A stretch of DNA of 64,000 nucleotides from Periplaneta americana (taxonomy: Eukaryota; Arthropoda; Insecta; Blattodea; Blattidae): the NCBI RefSeq assembly GCF_040183065.1, contig NC_091121.1, positions 62,156,287-62,220,286 of the forward strand. Direction: 5' to 3'. Under the pieces are notes generated by a model, which saw nothing but the letters and a program-made list of their open reading frames with translations, was not told the DNA's origin and did no database searches. Below are positions 1 through 11,300 of the stretch, piece after piece. Within the stretch, counting starts at the first letter, position 1; each line of letters begins with the position of its first letter. A program made the translations under genes and the position numbers.

Positions 1-643
1 ATTTACTTTCCGTCATTTTAATGGTATTCTGTGAAACACACCTTTTTTCCTGTTAATTTCCTTGTGATAACCTAGTTTATTATCTTATTACATCTTCATG
101 TTCTCTTAATGCATTCAAAAAACCGCCGTTGTACTACATAAAACCTTGAACTTGACTAATGGAGTGAATTATTTAAGAATATAGTCGCGAATTTGACTAC
201 CACCATTTCGATTATATTTTGTTTGATGCGGCTCGGTACGGCCCGGTGACTAGTGGCCAGCGAGTAGAGTCGACTATCGATGTTGGTCTGCCGTGCGTAT
301 TATCCAGTTGTTCCCATATCTCTAAAGAATGATAACAAAATATAAATAACGTGATATCCATAAAGAACGATAACTGGATATAAATGATAATTTGAATATC
401 ATTTACATCGCTAAAGAACGATTAAAAAATAAAATGAAAACTTGAAGGAGGCCCAAACCCACGACCTTTGAATCATTAAACAAGCAGTCTACCGCTGGTC
501 TATGAGGCGCAGCTATGGAACACTTTCATAGTTCCGGAACTGCTTGTACAAGCACATGCATCGTGTAACATCGCCGCGACCAGAAGTGGACTTTAAAAAT
601 ATTCGCTGTTCACGAGTGCGGCCACTTTTTTTTTTGACAGCTG
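1..643. other. Non-coding stretch with a tRNA-like segment
   Basis: No gene is seen. Around 425-520 the minus strand resembles a tRNA-derived SINE head: a GCGGTAGAC-like A-box region followed by a GGTCGTGGGTTTGGGCC-like B-box region. No tail or target duplication was found, so this is weak. The remainder is AT-rich sequence. Confidence 0.3.
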
Positions 644-655
644 TACAATGTTCGT

Positions 656-916
656 TTTTTTTTTACTTGGTTATTTAACGACGCTGTATCAACTACGAGG
701 TCATTTAGCATCAATGATATTGGTGACAGTGAGATGGTATTTAGCAAGATGAGACAGAGGATTCGCTATAGATTACCTGACATTCGTCTTATGGTTGGGG
801 AAAACCTCGGAAAAAACCCAACCAGGTAATCAGCCCAAGTGGGGAACGAAATCGCACCTGAGCGCAACTCCGGATCGATAGGCAAATGCCTTAGCCAACT
901 GAGCTACGCTGGTGGC
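656..916 (-). mobile_element. tRNA-derived SINE, family A, copy 1
   Basis: This is a minus-strand SINE. The tRNA-like head lies at the 3' side (about 845-916), with an A-box like TAGCTCAGTTGGC and a degenerate B-box. The body carries the GATTACCTGGTTGGGTT motif, and the tail resembles AAATAACCTCGTAGTTGATAC. It is flanked by a perfect 12-bp target duplication, TACAATGTTCGT, at 644-655 and 917-928. It interrupts a transposase coding remnant. Confidence 0.88.
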
Positions 917-928
917 TACAATGTTCGT

Positions 929-1075
929 ATCAATGACACTGACCATTTAAAAGAGAGAATCAGAGACGCTATTCACTCTGTTACACCTGATGGCCTTAGT
1001 TGTGTGTGGAATGAATTAGAATATAGTTTAGATGTGTGTAGAGCAACAAACAGAAGCCAAATCAAACTGCACTGA
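929..1075 (+). pseudogene. C-terminal tail of a mariner-like DDE transposase
   Basis: The reading frame encodes a tail with the motifs LKERIRDAIHSVTPD, VWNELEYSLDVCRATN and a final IKLH before the stop. This matches the C-terminus of a common insect Tc1/mariner-like transposase group, in which a DVCR motif and a terminal HIEL-like motif are typical (family knowledge). The SINE at 656-916 sits in the frame, which reads on from the other side of the SINE target site (codons for QLYNVRIND across the joined site). The catalytic domain is absent, so this is a dead fragment. Confidence 0.6.
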
Positions 1076-1246
1076 AGAGGTATGCAAACTTGGAGAGATT
1101 TTCTTTCATTTGGTGAAGGTTTCACATTTCTACTTGTTTCATTGCTTTTGTGTGACCTTTCAAAACTGGATCATGACTTTACAGACACAGTGTATTTTAT
1201 ATAACCTGTTTTAAGAATAAGAGATCTTTCACTATTGCATAATATA

Positions 1247-1480
1247 TAGTCCACAGCTGTGGAGTAACAGTTAGCATGTCTAACCATGAAACGAGCAGGC
1301 CCACATTCAAATCCTAGTTAGAATAAGTTATCCGGTTGAAGTTTTTCTGGGCTTTTCCTCTCAACCCACAAAGAGCAAATGCTGGTTAACTTTCAGCGCT
1401 GGACCCTGGACTCATTTTCCTGGCATTATCACCTTCACTCCACACAGATAGTAGATAACTATCGCATAACTATAAATCAT
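1247..1480 (+). mobile_element. tRNA-derived SINE, family B, copy 1
   Basis: The head reads GTGGAGTAACAGTTAGCATG, a tRNA A-box-like segment, followed by a decayed B-box (TTCAAATCC). The body carries CAAATGCTGGTTAACTTTC and CTGGACTC, shared with copies at 2957-3165 and 32696-32942. The copy is old and its 3' end is eroded. Confidence 0.75.
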
Positions 1481-1790
1481 CGTAAAATAAATAAAATAGC
1501 AATTGCAAATATAGGCCTACAAGTAAGTACAAATGTTGTTCCAATAATTACATGTAAATTCGACTTTACGAAGTCTGAATATTCATAACTTCAATATCTT
1601 TGATGACCAATAATTTTTTATGTAATTGTTGGTATATTAATTTCATCATAGTATAAGATCAAATATATAGCATTCTGGCAAATGCAACTTCGATATACAA
1701 GAGTGAGAGTTTTGCTACCAGATATAATTATACAGTGTGGATTGTAACCATTGCACCAAAATGAAACTGGTAATATATCATGAGGAGAGA

Positions 1791-2060
1791 GAGCCACCGG
1801 CGTGGCTCAGTCGGTTAAGGTGCTTGCCTGCCGGTCTGAAGTTGCGTTCGGGCGCAGGTTCGATCCCCGCTTGGGCTGATTACCTGGTTGGGTTTTTTCC
1901 GAGGTTTTCCCCAACCGTAATGTGAATGCAAGGTAATCTATGGTGAATCCTCGGCCTCATCTCGCCAAATATCATCTCGCGATCACCAATCTCATCGACG
2001 CTAAATAACCTAGTAGTTGATACAGTGTCGTTAAATAACTAACTAAAATTTAAAAAAAAA
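1791..2060 (+). mobile_element. tRNA-derived SINE, family A, copy 2 (well preserved)
   Basis: This is a complete SINE with A-box TGGCTCAGTCGGTTAAGG, B-box GGTTCGATCC, the shared GATTACCTGGTTGGGTT body, an AAATAACCTAGTAGTTGATA tail and a poly-A end. A perfect 11-bp target duplication, ATGAGGAGAGA, flanks it at 1780-1790 and 2061-2071. The A and B boxes form an internal RNA polymerase III promoter by family knowledge. It is the best reference copy in the window. Confidence 0.93.
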
Positions 2061-2071
2061 ATGAGGAGAGA

Positions 2072-2956
2072 TTTGAAAAATCTAAATACGTTCTCTCTCT
2101 AACATTCACTGTTTTAGAGAAAATCGTTATGTTTCTAAGAAGAATTTGGCAACATCACGGCTACTGCAATAACTCTAGCTTTGCGGCCTGCACTCCTCAC
2201 CTTCCCCTCCTCCTCTGCTGCACTCAGTTGGTGATGTGCAACAGTTCGCTGCATTGCAAGATTTATTTTAACGATTTTCGCAATTATTCAATTTAAATTC
2301 ATGGCTGCATGGTTTGATATGCAAAAAAAGATTCAAGACATTAACTGTTGAGATTATTTTTACCTATCTGCTTGTATAGCAATCAACTATTTCTCTCAGG
2401 CCATTAGGCCTACTGCAATAGAGCACTGCAAACATAGGGCAAAGACTATTTTTTCCTGCTTATTGGTGCTTCATGGAAAGAAAAGTATAATAAAAGTTTT
2501 GTTATATTTAACATGTAGAACAACTTCTTAAATTCTGGTGCATCAGTCTCCTTCCACTCTGTATAAGCAGTGAAGAAAGGATTACTGAGATGACTTCTGA
2601 AAAGACAGCTCAAATCTGCTGAGATCGCAATGGATTATAGAAATAATAGAATAATAGATGTTAACAATAATGACAATGATGATAAATTCAAATGTAAACC
2701 ATTTTGCAAAATGATTCAATGTTTCTCGACAAACGACTTGGTTTTGAAATTCAGTTAATTTAACTTCTAATAAACTGGAGAGGAAACTCTTCGACAGGCC
2801 TTACCTCAGCATACCTTAAATTTGAAAACGATTTTTGCATTTTCTTTTCACGTAACTGGCGAATAACTCACAGAAAAATACTAATCAATAATTGTCATTT
2901 ATTTAGGTACTTGTCACATTATAAGTAATGTTTGCATATGCTATTTTGTTCAAGTC
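2072..2956. other. AT-rich intergenic stretch
   Basis: I see no gene or clear repeat here. A pyrimidine-rich patch lies near 2185-2225, and TAGGCCTA occurs at 2405-2412. Confidence 0.5.
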
Positions 2957-3165
2957 TCCACTGTGGTGTAACGATGAGCATGCCTGACCGTAAATCGAGT
3001 GGGCCCGGTTTCAAATTCTGGTTGGAACAAGTTACTTAGCTGAGGTTTTTCCAGGGCTTTCCCTCAACCCATGAGGAGCAAATGCTGGATAACTTTCGGG
3101 GCTAAACCCTGGACTCACTTCACTGGCATTATCACCCTAATTACACTCAGACACTATATAAGCTT
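2957..3165 (+). mobile_element. tRNA-derived SINE, family B, copy 2
   Basis: The head reads CTGTGGTGTAACGATGAGCA, with a GGGCCCGGTTTCAAATTC B-box region. The body carries AGCAAATGCTGGATAACTTTC and CTGGACTCACTTCACTGGC. It is diverged from the copy at 32696-32942 and lacks a recognisable tail. Confidence 0.78.
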
Positions 3166-3886
3166 CGCAAAATAATCCAATTTAAAAAATTTGCTCGATA
3201 CTAATCTTTATAGACCTCCCAATTTATCGCTGATCTATGGAACGTCTTATTGAGGAGTAATTTGAACAGCAGTTAGTTGATTTATGTAAACATTAACTCA
3301 TTGTTTCATACTGCTTTACCTGAAAGAAGAGCCTATAGATCAATATATAAAACTGTAATGATTTCTAGGGTACCTATTCTGTTACACAATAACAACAGAC
3401 TTATCAGTAACATTCAAAATAAAGCTTAAAGTGAAATTCAGAAAAGTAACACGACTTAATGAAACATTTTGATTCTATTAATTAATAAAGGTATAATTCA
3501 CAAATTCGAGATGCAATCACTTTACCCACTTGTGTTAAGACTGCGTGTGTTATAACTTAAGTAACTTTTGTGCATTATCAAGATATTACATTTTGCTTAT
3601 GGCACGATGACTAGGGTTCTAGGACGGAAAAAAAATTGTTGTAATGACTGATTAATACTATGGAACTTTAAATATAACCTAACCCGAACTTTGCCGGTAT
3701 GTTCTGCTGAAATATATAAGGAAACAATTTCGTTCATTTGATATATAATATTTTATGACTTTAAATTAACTTATTTAATACACGCGACAATGTATGTCAT
3801 TTTTTTTTAAATTTCACCATCATTTTGTAAAATTTAACACACCCCATTCCGAGCTCGAATTTGCTTACCAAGGGTCGAATTCATGA
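3166..3886. other. AT-rich intergenic stretch
   Basis: No gene or classifiable repeat is visible. It ends immediately before the small ORF at 3887. Confidence 0.45.
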
Positions 3887-4195
3887 ATGATGCTTTCGAA
3901 TCGTATTACAGCAAACAAACGAGATGAGAATCCTGAGATCCATGCTAATAATAGAACAGTAAATGTTATTAAACTTTTCCATCCAGACGAATTTGATATT
4001 GATGTTTTTATGTATCTGGCAGAAGACGACACCGCCATCTTTCCACCAACAATGTATAGACACGTAGGAGGACGACTTCCTTTCGTAATCGAAGTTGTTG
4101 TGGAATCACGCGAGCCAGTTTATCACGTAAATGAATGGAGAAAAGCCCACAATGTGCAGGAGATTCTTTTGATTATAGAAAATATATTGAAATAA
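3887..4195 (+). CDS. Small ORF of unknown function (102 codons)
   Basis: I do not recognise this protein. The frame is uninterrupted for 102 codons, and its codon composition looks more coding-like than the surrounding AT-rich DNA. The central part is acidic (PDEFDIDVFMYLAEDD) and the end is basic (YHVNEWRKAHN). It has no signal peptide or membrane segment. A polyadenylation-like AATAAA follows near 4240. The start is uncertain, because an upstream ATG at 3882 opens a different, short frame. It could be a small single-exon gene, one exon of a longer gene, a retrocopy or a chance frame. Confidence 0.35.
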   Translation: MMLSNRITANKRDENPEIHANNRTVNVIKLFHPDEFDIDVFMYLAEDDTAIFPPTMYRHVGGRLPFVIEVVVESREPVYHVNEWRKAHNVQEILLIIENILK

Positions 4196-4347
4196 ATATG
4201 AATGAGGATTTCTAATTCCTTTATATAATCAACTGTTCAATAAATTTAAGTGTAATTCTCTACGAGAGGGACTGGATGATGCATTTAAAAAAAACATACT
4301 ATACAATCATTAATTTATTAATTTCTATGTATATTCTATAGTTATAG

Positions 4348-4607
4348 CATAGTCTAGTATATACAGTCACGAAGCTCAACATATAGTAAATATGCATCCA
4401 TAGTTGCTAACCACTAGGTTCGCTAATATCGCCTCATTACAGACAATGCGAAATAGTACCTGCACAGTCTATTGTTTCTAGTACCCTCATAAGCTCACGC
4501 TTCGTGACTGAGAGAAGAATCCAAAAAGGATAGCTGCCCTTGAAAAGGGGGTACCAAGGGGTAACAGCACGTAAATTAATTGTAGATCAACAACATTCTA
4601 GACTGTG
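4348..4607. mobile_element. Short TIR element with 7-bp target duplication, copy 1
   Basis: The ends read CATAGTCTAGTATATACAGTC and, inverted, CACAGTCTAG. GTTATAG precedes it (4341-4347) and follows it (4608-4614). The same termini bound the element at 4615-4792 and the nested complex at 25591-30790. There is no coding capacity, so it is non-autonomous. The superfamily is unresolved. Confidence 0.7.
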
Positions 4608-4614
4608 GTTATAG

Positions 4615-4792
4615 CACAGTCTAGTATATGTAGTCACAAAGCTTGAGTTTATGAGGGTACTACAAACAATAGACTGTGCAGGTACTATTTCGCATTGTCT
4701 GTAATGAGGCGATAATAGCGATCCTAGTGGTTAGCAACTATCTATGGATGCATATTTACTACGTATTTACTTTCGTAACTGACTAGACTGTG
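4615..4792. mobile_element. Short TIR element, copy 2, abutting copy 1
   Basis: The ends read CACAGTCTAGTATATG and, inverted, CACAGTCTAGTCAGTTACG. It follows copy 1 after a single shared GTTATAG and is followed by GTTATAT (4793-4799). Its interior is largely the reverse complement of the first 175 bp of copy 1, so the pair can form a long hairpin. Confidence 0.7.
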
Positions 4793-5267
4793 GTTATATA
4801 GCATAGCACAGCGAACTATAAAACGTCTTTGAGCACAGCCTACGGTTTCCGATCTGGATCTGGATCAATGCATTATGTGAAGTTTGAAATTTATTAAAGT
4901 ACTACTGTATTCAGTGAGAAATATGGTTTCAATGACAGCCATATAATTACAAACCGACATTATAAAATAATTAAAATAGTTTCCAGACATATTCTACTGT
5001 ACAGTGCATTGCCGTTATTCCATAACGAACAATTACTCTTTATGACATTCTTTGCTGTCAGTGAAATCGGCAGTCGATTGTAGGGGGATTGTACAGAACT
5101 ACACATTCGCGCACGTCTGACAGGGACAACGTAGTGTGTTCATAAGCATATAAAAGGCCGTCAATTTTATAAAATGATTGGTTATACATATTGACAGTTG
5201 GTACGTTCATATACATAGGGGTATTTTGAAAAGTTGAGAAGATACGGTAGGTTTGAATATCTGCAAA

Positions 5268-5328
5268 ATGTTCAAGAGGAAGTTAGCAGCTTTGGATTAC
5301 CCTTCTTCTGATAACTTTAATGTAAATG
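5268..5328 (+). CDS. RTRAF: RTRAF coding exon 1
   Basis: Encodes residues 1-20 plus the first base of codon 21, starting MFKRKLAALDY. The ATG fits the family's N-terminus exactly. The donor is GTAAGT at 5329. Confidence 0.93.
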
Positions 5329-8300
5329 GTAAGTTACTATTATGATAGCAATTGGAATTTAAGTACAGGTATGCATAAGAAATAAGTTTTGCCGGTATTT
5401 TTTTTGAGTTGCTTTTTAAGCAAATAATGAGTATAAAGCAGTTTAATGTATTATTTTAATTGGATCGTAAATAATGGATTTCAGATACCAAGGAATTCAG
5501 GAGTCTCGTATTATGGCTGGAAGATCAAAAGATTCGTCATTATAAAATAGAAGACCGTAAAGTCCTTCGAGACATCAATTCATCGGACTGGACGAAAGCT
5601 TTCAAGCAATATAGAGATGATTTAGCATGTCCTGTTCAAAGTGAGAAGTCAGCAGAATTATTAGAGTGGTTGCTCGCATTTGCCGTTCGACTTGAATATG
5701 CTGACAATGGTAATACTAACTTAATGTAAATAGCATGTGTCCCCGAAGTCAGTGGTTCCCAAACTTTTTGAAGACACGACCCACGTTTGGGCGAGACTTC
5801 TGTATGCGACCACCAGTAAGGAAATGGTAGGTTACTTAACCGCATTAAAAATGTAAGTTCCTGTAAAATTGAAAACAGCGATTATTTTACTCCAAATTAG
5901 TGGATACTACCCAAAGAACGGCTTAAACAGAAGAATATAGTGCAACAGTAACACGAAATATTACATCATTTCTAGTAGCCTAAATTGCTAATATTTTCGA
6001 ACACTTAGGCCTAAACATTTTGAATAGTAGGCCTAGTTTGCAAGGTCAAGATGTTAACATAATAGCCAGAGATAAAATCGAAGGATTTATAAAGAAACTT
6101 GATTTCTGGGTGACATCTCTTGAATAAAGGGAACGTGATGCATTCCAGTGCATTAAAGAGCTCGTGAAAAATTTAACTACGTATGATGCGACGCATACCG
6201 AGTTTGTTTTTGCAAACGAACAATCATGAATACCCAGAGCTTCTAAAAGAAGCTCTTAAATTTCTGATAACATTTGCAAACTCGGATGAATATTACTTAT
6301 GACCCAGCCATTATAGGAACGTGATCAAATACCTTGAAAATGCCTTGGATTTACTTATAGTATTGATTATTGGTATGATGTGATCAGTGGGAGAGCTGTA
6401 AGCCCACCCAACCCGTCCTAGGTACATACTTTATATACGAAAATCGTCGTGAGTGAATTAAGAATACGGGCATATTTCTTTAATGTAACAGTGGGTTTCA
6501 TTGTCCCCAACATAATAATACTACACATCTAATCAAACCTCATAATACTATACACCTAATCAAATCTAACCTAACCTGTCACGCAATATACACCTAATCT
6601 AACCTGTAGTAACTTTCTTCACATTTAGTATAGGCTAATTTCGTTTGCATGTATTTCCGGCCCTGCTTGTTGTGTCTGTAGTGGAAGTGGACCGTAATTC
6701 GAGAAAGGAAATATGGCGACTTTCATAATAATTACATATAATTCGTTCAGTGTATATTTTGTGATATATTAAATGTGTTAATGTAATAATAATTATATAC
6801 AGTATATACAGAGCTATTATTATCATAGGCCCCAGAAAAGACTGGCCGGCCGCGTCCTGTGTGTTTCCGCTGAGCGCATAACCATTTCTCCGGCGCTTCT
6901 TCAATATATAACAGTACTAATAATAAATGTTCAATAATTTAGACTTACCATGCTCACAGTCGTTGCTGAAAATAGCCCCCATTTGCCATCACACACAACT
7001 GACTTCTGATAAACGAATGAACAACACTCTGAAGTTACACATCTTTGATAGCTTGGATTTCTTCTCGTATATAGTCTTTTAGTTCATCTATAGAATGAGG
7101 ATTTTTCCTATAAACCGTACCTTTTATTGTTCCGCATAAATAAAAGTCACAGGGTGTTATATCTGGGCTTCGTGGAGGCCACAAATTATTACTGATTAGT
7201 CTCGTACCGAAAATATGCTTCAATTCCCTCATTGACACAGCAGCTGTATGAGCAGTGACGGAATCTTGGAAATAAACTGACAATCGTTCTGCATATAATC
7301 TGCTTGATTTTTTTTTCTTCACTGAGCCTGTTTCTTTAAATCTTTTAGTGAGTCGTCTAATTGTTTTGGTAGAAGGCACACGTCTGTTAGGAAACTTTAT
7401 TCGAAATTTTCGTCTTGTTTTCGCACACGACCTTCTGCCTTTTATGTATGCATTGTACATATAGCCTACACATGTTCACACAATGAGAATTTGTTGCTAG
7501 GCATTACCTAAATACACTATACTCACTAAACTTCATACACTAAAGTTGTACACTTGAAGAATTAAGAGTTTCATTACACGACTTCTAAGCCATATGGCTA
7601 ATGGAGGTTGATTGTATGGGAGAAATAGTTAGCACGCTCCGGAAACCACGCAGGCCGGCTGCTCTTTTCTGGGACCTACGATAATTAGCTCTGTGTGTGT
7701 GTGTCTATATATATATATATAATAAAATAAGAATTAAAATATGTTGTGATAAAAGTATTGAAAATTGGTTTATAGCGCCACATTGGCAGTGATAAAAATA
7801 TGCAATATTCGTTCACTGGCTGGTGGATACTCTATATTGACCCAAACTCGTATTTATGCAAAAGAAACTTTTCGTCTATGTTTGTCATCCAAAGATGAGA
7901 AATCTCATTGAACTTGAAAGTAATATCACTATGTGTGTACCAAATGAGCCCAGATTTGAGGTCTACTTTGTGAAAAACAAGCACATTCGTCGCATTAATA
8001 ATATTATGGTATTTTTTTACTTAAGTGCATAACTAGCCTACTGAAATCTTTCTATTTTCATGTTATATGTTGTTTATGTTTCTGAACATACAATAACTGT
8101 ATGTTAATAAAGTGTTTTTTGTTTCATTTTGTAAATCATCTCGCGACCCCCAGTTTGGGAACCACTGCCCTATGTCATTGTCATTAAATATATTTGTAAT
8201 TCTGAAAATATGGCATTGGCATTTTTCGATGACCCACTGCACAGTGGGACGGATTGCGATTCTAGCCGGAACAAAATCTAATATTAATAAATTCCTTTCG

Positions 8301-11300
8301 AATCGTTGAAAATAGCAAGTTGAAGGTAAATTATCATGACATTTGATGAAATATTTGTATGAGAATTATTATTTTAGTATAGAATGCCTATTTGTTAAAA
8401 AAAAATCATACAGTAATAGAAATTGCATGCAACTAATGTGAATAAAAAATTAAAGTAAACAGAAATTATTTCACAGACTACTATGAAGAGAAAAGTAATA
8501 TATGTAGTAAATTTTATGACTCATGTTTAGAAATCTGAAGCGTCTGTTGTATCTCCAGAAGTGTCGGACCCGCTAGCGCTACTGTCGTCCTCATCTTGGG
8601 GTTGCAGTTGAGCACTCGCGCTGGTACTTGTAGCAGTTTAATTACCTCAACTTACAGTCAAATTTATTCCCAATACTTTTCGATTGCAGCGATATTTTAT
8701 ACTTAATTAACTTATTATTCCCAGAACATGAATTTTACCAGCAATCGAAAAGTATTGGGAATAAATTTGAATAGGGAACAAAAAAAAGTTTCCTTCCCAG
8801 GCAGGACTCGAACCACGAAAGTCTTAGTTACCAGTCTATCGTGCTCTGGAGTGAACAAGGCTCTGAAATCAGCTACAAGGGTCAGTCCGGTTTTTTTTTG
8901 CCATTACTGTACATATAAATGGGCTGTATCATTGGTGTACTTCTCAAATGCCTCAATATACTGTATATTGAATATCCACATGAAATGGTGCATAACATTA
9001 CAGAAAATCTGTGAATGAGGTCTTACTAATGCCCGTAATATTGGCTGTAATTTGTGGGTTTTCAAAAAACCGACGTGCAGTATTGTCATCATTTGATGTC
9101 CCAAGACCACCACGTTTCGGCTTGTCAATAAGGAACCCTAATTGAGAGAGAAATATAGAAATAATCTCCTCTTTTCTAGCTGCAAAAATATCTTCGTTGT
9201 TGCCTCTGACCCGCCAAGAACAATGTTTTTAAAGAAAATAATCCTTTTCGCGGTGGCACTGTATCCAACATCTGTTAGAATTACTTCCAATATTTTTCAA
9301 AATATTACGAATATACTTCTCACTATTAGAATCACATGTTTCAATACATAATTTGTTCAAAACATATCTATATAGTTCATCTAAGTCGCCACTTTTATTG
9401 GCAAGTATTGGAAATAGATCACGGCGCGAACTCACCGGTAGCAGTGAAAAAAAATTAACCACATGCAGAGCGGTCAGCAGGAGCAAATGAAACTAGGTTA
9501 GTCTTAAAGTGCACATTTAAACCTACATTCTGACATAATAATAAATGTGACTGTGTGACTCTGCTGTTATAAGCCAACGTTTACTTTGATAAACAGTTTT
9601 AAAAAATCGCATTTGCCGCCCTTAAGTGAACATGCCATTTGTAAAAATTCAACGTTATTATGGACATAAAATTTATGTAACAATTATCTACGAACCTTGT
9701 TCTTCATTTTCCATTTCAGAATCACAAAATGTTTCACTCCCAGATCACAGAAAACAAGCTTGCTTCTTACACTATTTCAGCGTTGCTGAGCAATAAAACT
9801 GGTTACGGAGGGGAATCCTCGTCAACATCATTGTGTGACGTCCGTATGTTTAGTGTCAAAGCTTCTTTCTTATAGATAAGCATTCTGTGATTCATTAGCA
9901 ACAACTTGAGATAGGACACGCATAAAAATGAGAACCTGTGAAAATTTTTGTTCCGGCTAGAATTGCAATCCATCCCACTGTGCACTGGTTTGGTAAGTGA
10001 TATTAATGCCTATTCTCTATACAGCATACCAGTACAGGTACTGGTACTAATCAACTAGAACCAGTTTCGATTTCCGACAAAAGAAAGATGTACAGTAGCA
10101 TGCAAATTAATCCGAACATGACATATTTTTACATTTTCTGTCATTGTTGGCCTCACAGCTGCTCATACCGCTTTAATTGACATCTGTAGTACGTGTAATT
10201 CCATTGTTGAAGGTCTGTCATTATTTTTTTTATAATATGTGACATTTTGCCTGTCGTTTTGTACTTATAAGCATTTCAGTTGTGTTGAAGACTTAATACT
10301 GCAATCCTGTGTACATTCTGTCGTCTTCACAAATGGATACAACTCCACGAAAACGGTCTAAAATTATAACATTAGCAGAGCATTCTTCTATGACACAGAG
10401 GCAAATTGCTGCAGAATGTCACATCGGTTTGGCTACTGTTAATTCGATCATAAAACGATACAGGGAGACTGGATCCATCACACCCCAGAAAAAAGGAAAC
10501 TGTGACCGGAAAAGGAAGACTTCACCTGCAGATGATCGTTTAATTGTCAGGAAAAGTAAATTAAATCCTTGACTAACTGCTGTCGACTTAACCCGCGAGT
10601 TAATGGCTACCACTGGGGCGAATATTCACTTCACAACAGTGCGGCATAGACTTTTGGAAGCTGGACGAAGGGCTCGTAAGCCTATTAAGAAGCAACTGCT
10701 AACCCCTGTTATGTGCAAAAAACGCTTAATGTGGGCAAAATTACATCAACACTGGATTGTGAATGACTGGAAGAATGTACTTTTTTCCGATGAGTCTCAT
10801 TTCGAGGTCCACGGCCACCGTGTTTCTTACTTACGGAAAGGATTCGAAAAAGTAACAGCAGCTCATCTCCAACAAGCACCCAAATACCCCCTAAAGTAAT
10901 GTTTTGGGGTTGTTTTACACATGAAGGGCCTGGAGCATTAATACCTATTAAGGGAATGATGAATTCTGACAAATATATTCACTTATTGGAAACCAGAATC
11001 GTACCCCAGCTGCAAAAATCATTTCCGGATGGCAGAGGTGTGTTCCAACAAGACCTGGCACCATGCCATACATCTCGAAAAACTACAGAATTCTTCAACA
11101 AGAAGAATATTCAGGTACTCCCCTGGCCAGGCAACTCACCCGACATCAACCCCATTGAGAACTTGTGGTCAATTTGCAAAAGAAGAATGCAAAAAATGGA
11201 TTGTTCTACAAAGGAGAAGATGATTTCTGCCCTCATTGGTGTATGGTTTCGCGATGAAGAAATGAAGAATATTTGTGGGAAATTAGTGGAATCCATGCCA

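Larger units (their letters stand above)
5750..8167. mobile_element. hAT element relic (Buster/SCAND3-like) in RTRAF intron 2
   Basis: The termini are inverted repeats: CAGTGGTTCCCAAACTTTTT at the left and CAGTGGTTCCCAAACTGG read inward from the right. The flanking 8-mers cccgaagt (5742-5749) and ccctatgt (8168-8175) agree at 6 of 8 positions. CAGTGGTTCCC ends are typical of hAT elements (family knowledge). Translated pieces at 6040-6400, such as ARDKIEGFIKKLDFWV, and near 7930 resemble zinc-finger hAT transposases. A second transposon (6808-7694) is inserted in it. Confidence 0.8.
8231..9990 (-). mobile_element. TIR transposon of unassigned family
   Basis: The ends are inverted repeats of about 45 bp. 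The left reads CACTGCACAGTGGGACGGAT, then TGCGATTCTAGCCGGAACAA. The right, inverted, reads CAGTGCACAGTGGGATGGAT, then TGCAATTCTAGCCGGAAC. No clear target duplication was found. Minus-strand frames at 9229-9486 and 8904-9128 and an acidic Ser/Asp-rich tail near 8529-8640 (DEDDSSASGSDTSGD) look like pieces of one decayed protein that I cannot assign. A tRNA-like segment lies inside at about 8775-8870. Confidence 0.65.

Noticed and set aside
1791-1865. Functional tRNA gene
   Set aside because: A and B boxes are present, but the sequence continues into a SINE body and poly-A tail with target duplications.
6540-6610. Telomere-like TAACC/CCTAACC run
   Set aside because: There are only scattered CTAACCT units, not a (TTAGG)n array; it lies inside a hAT relic.
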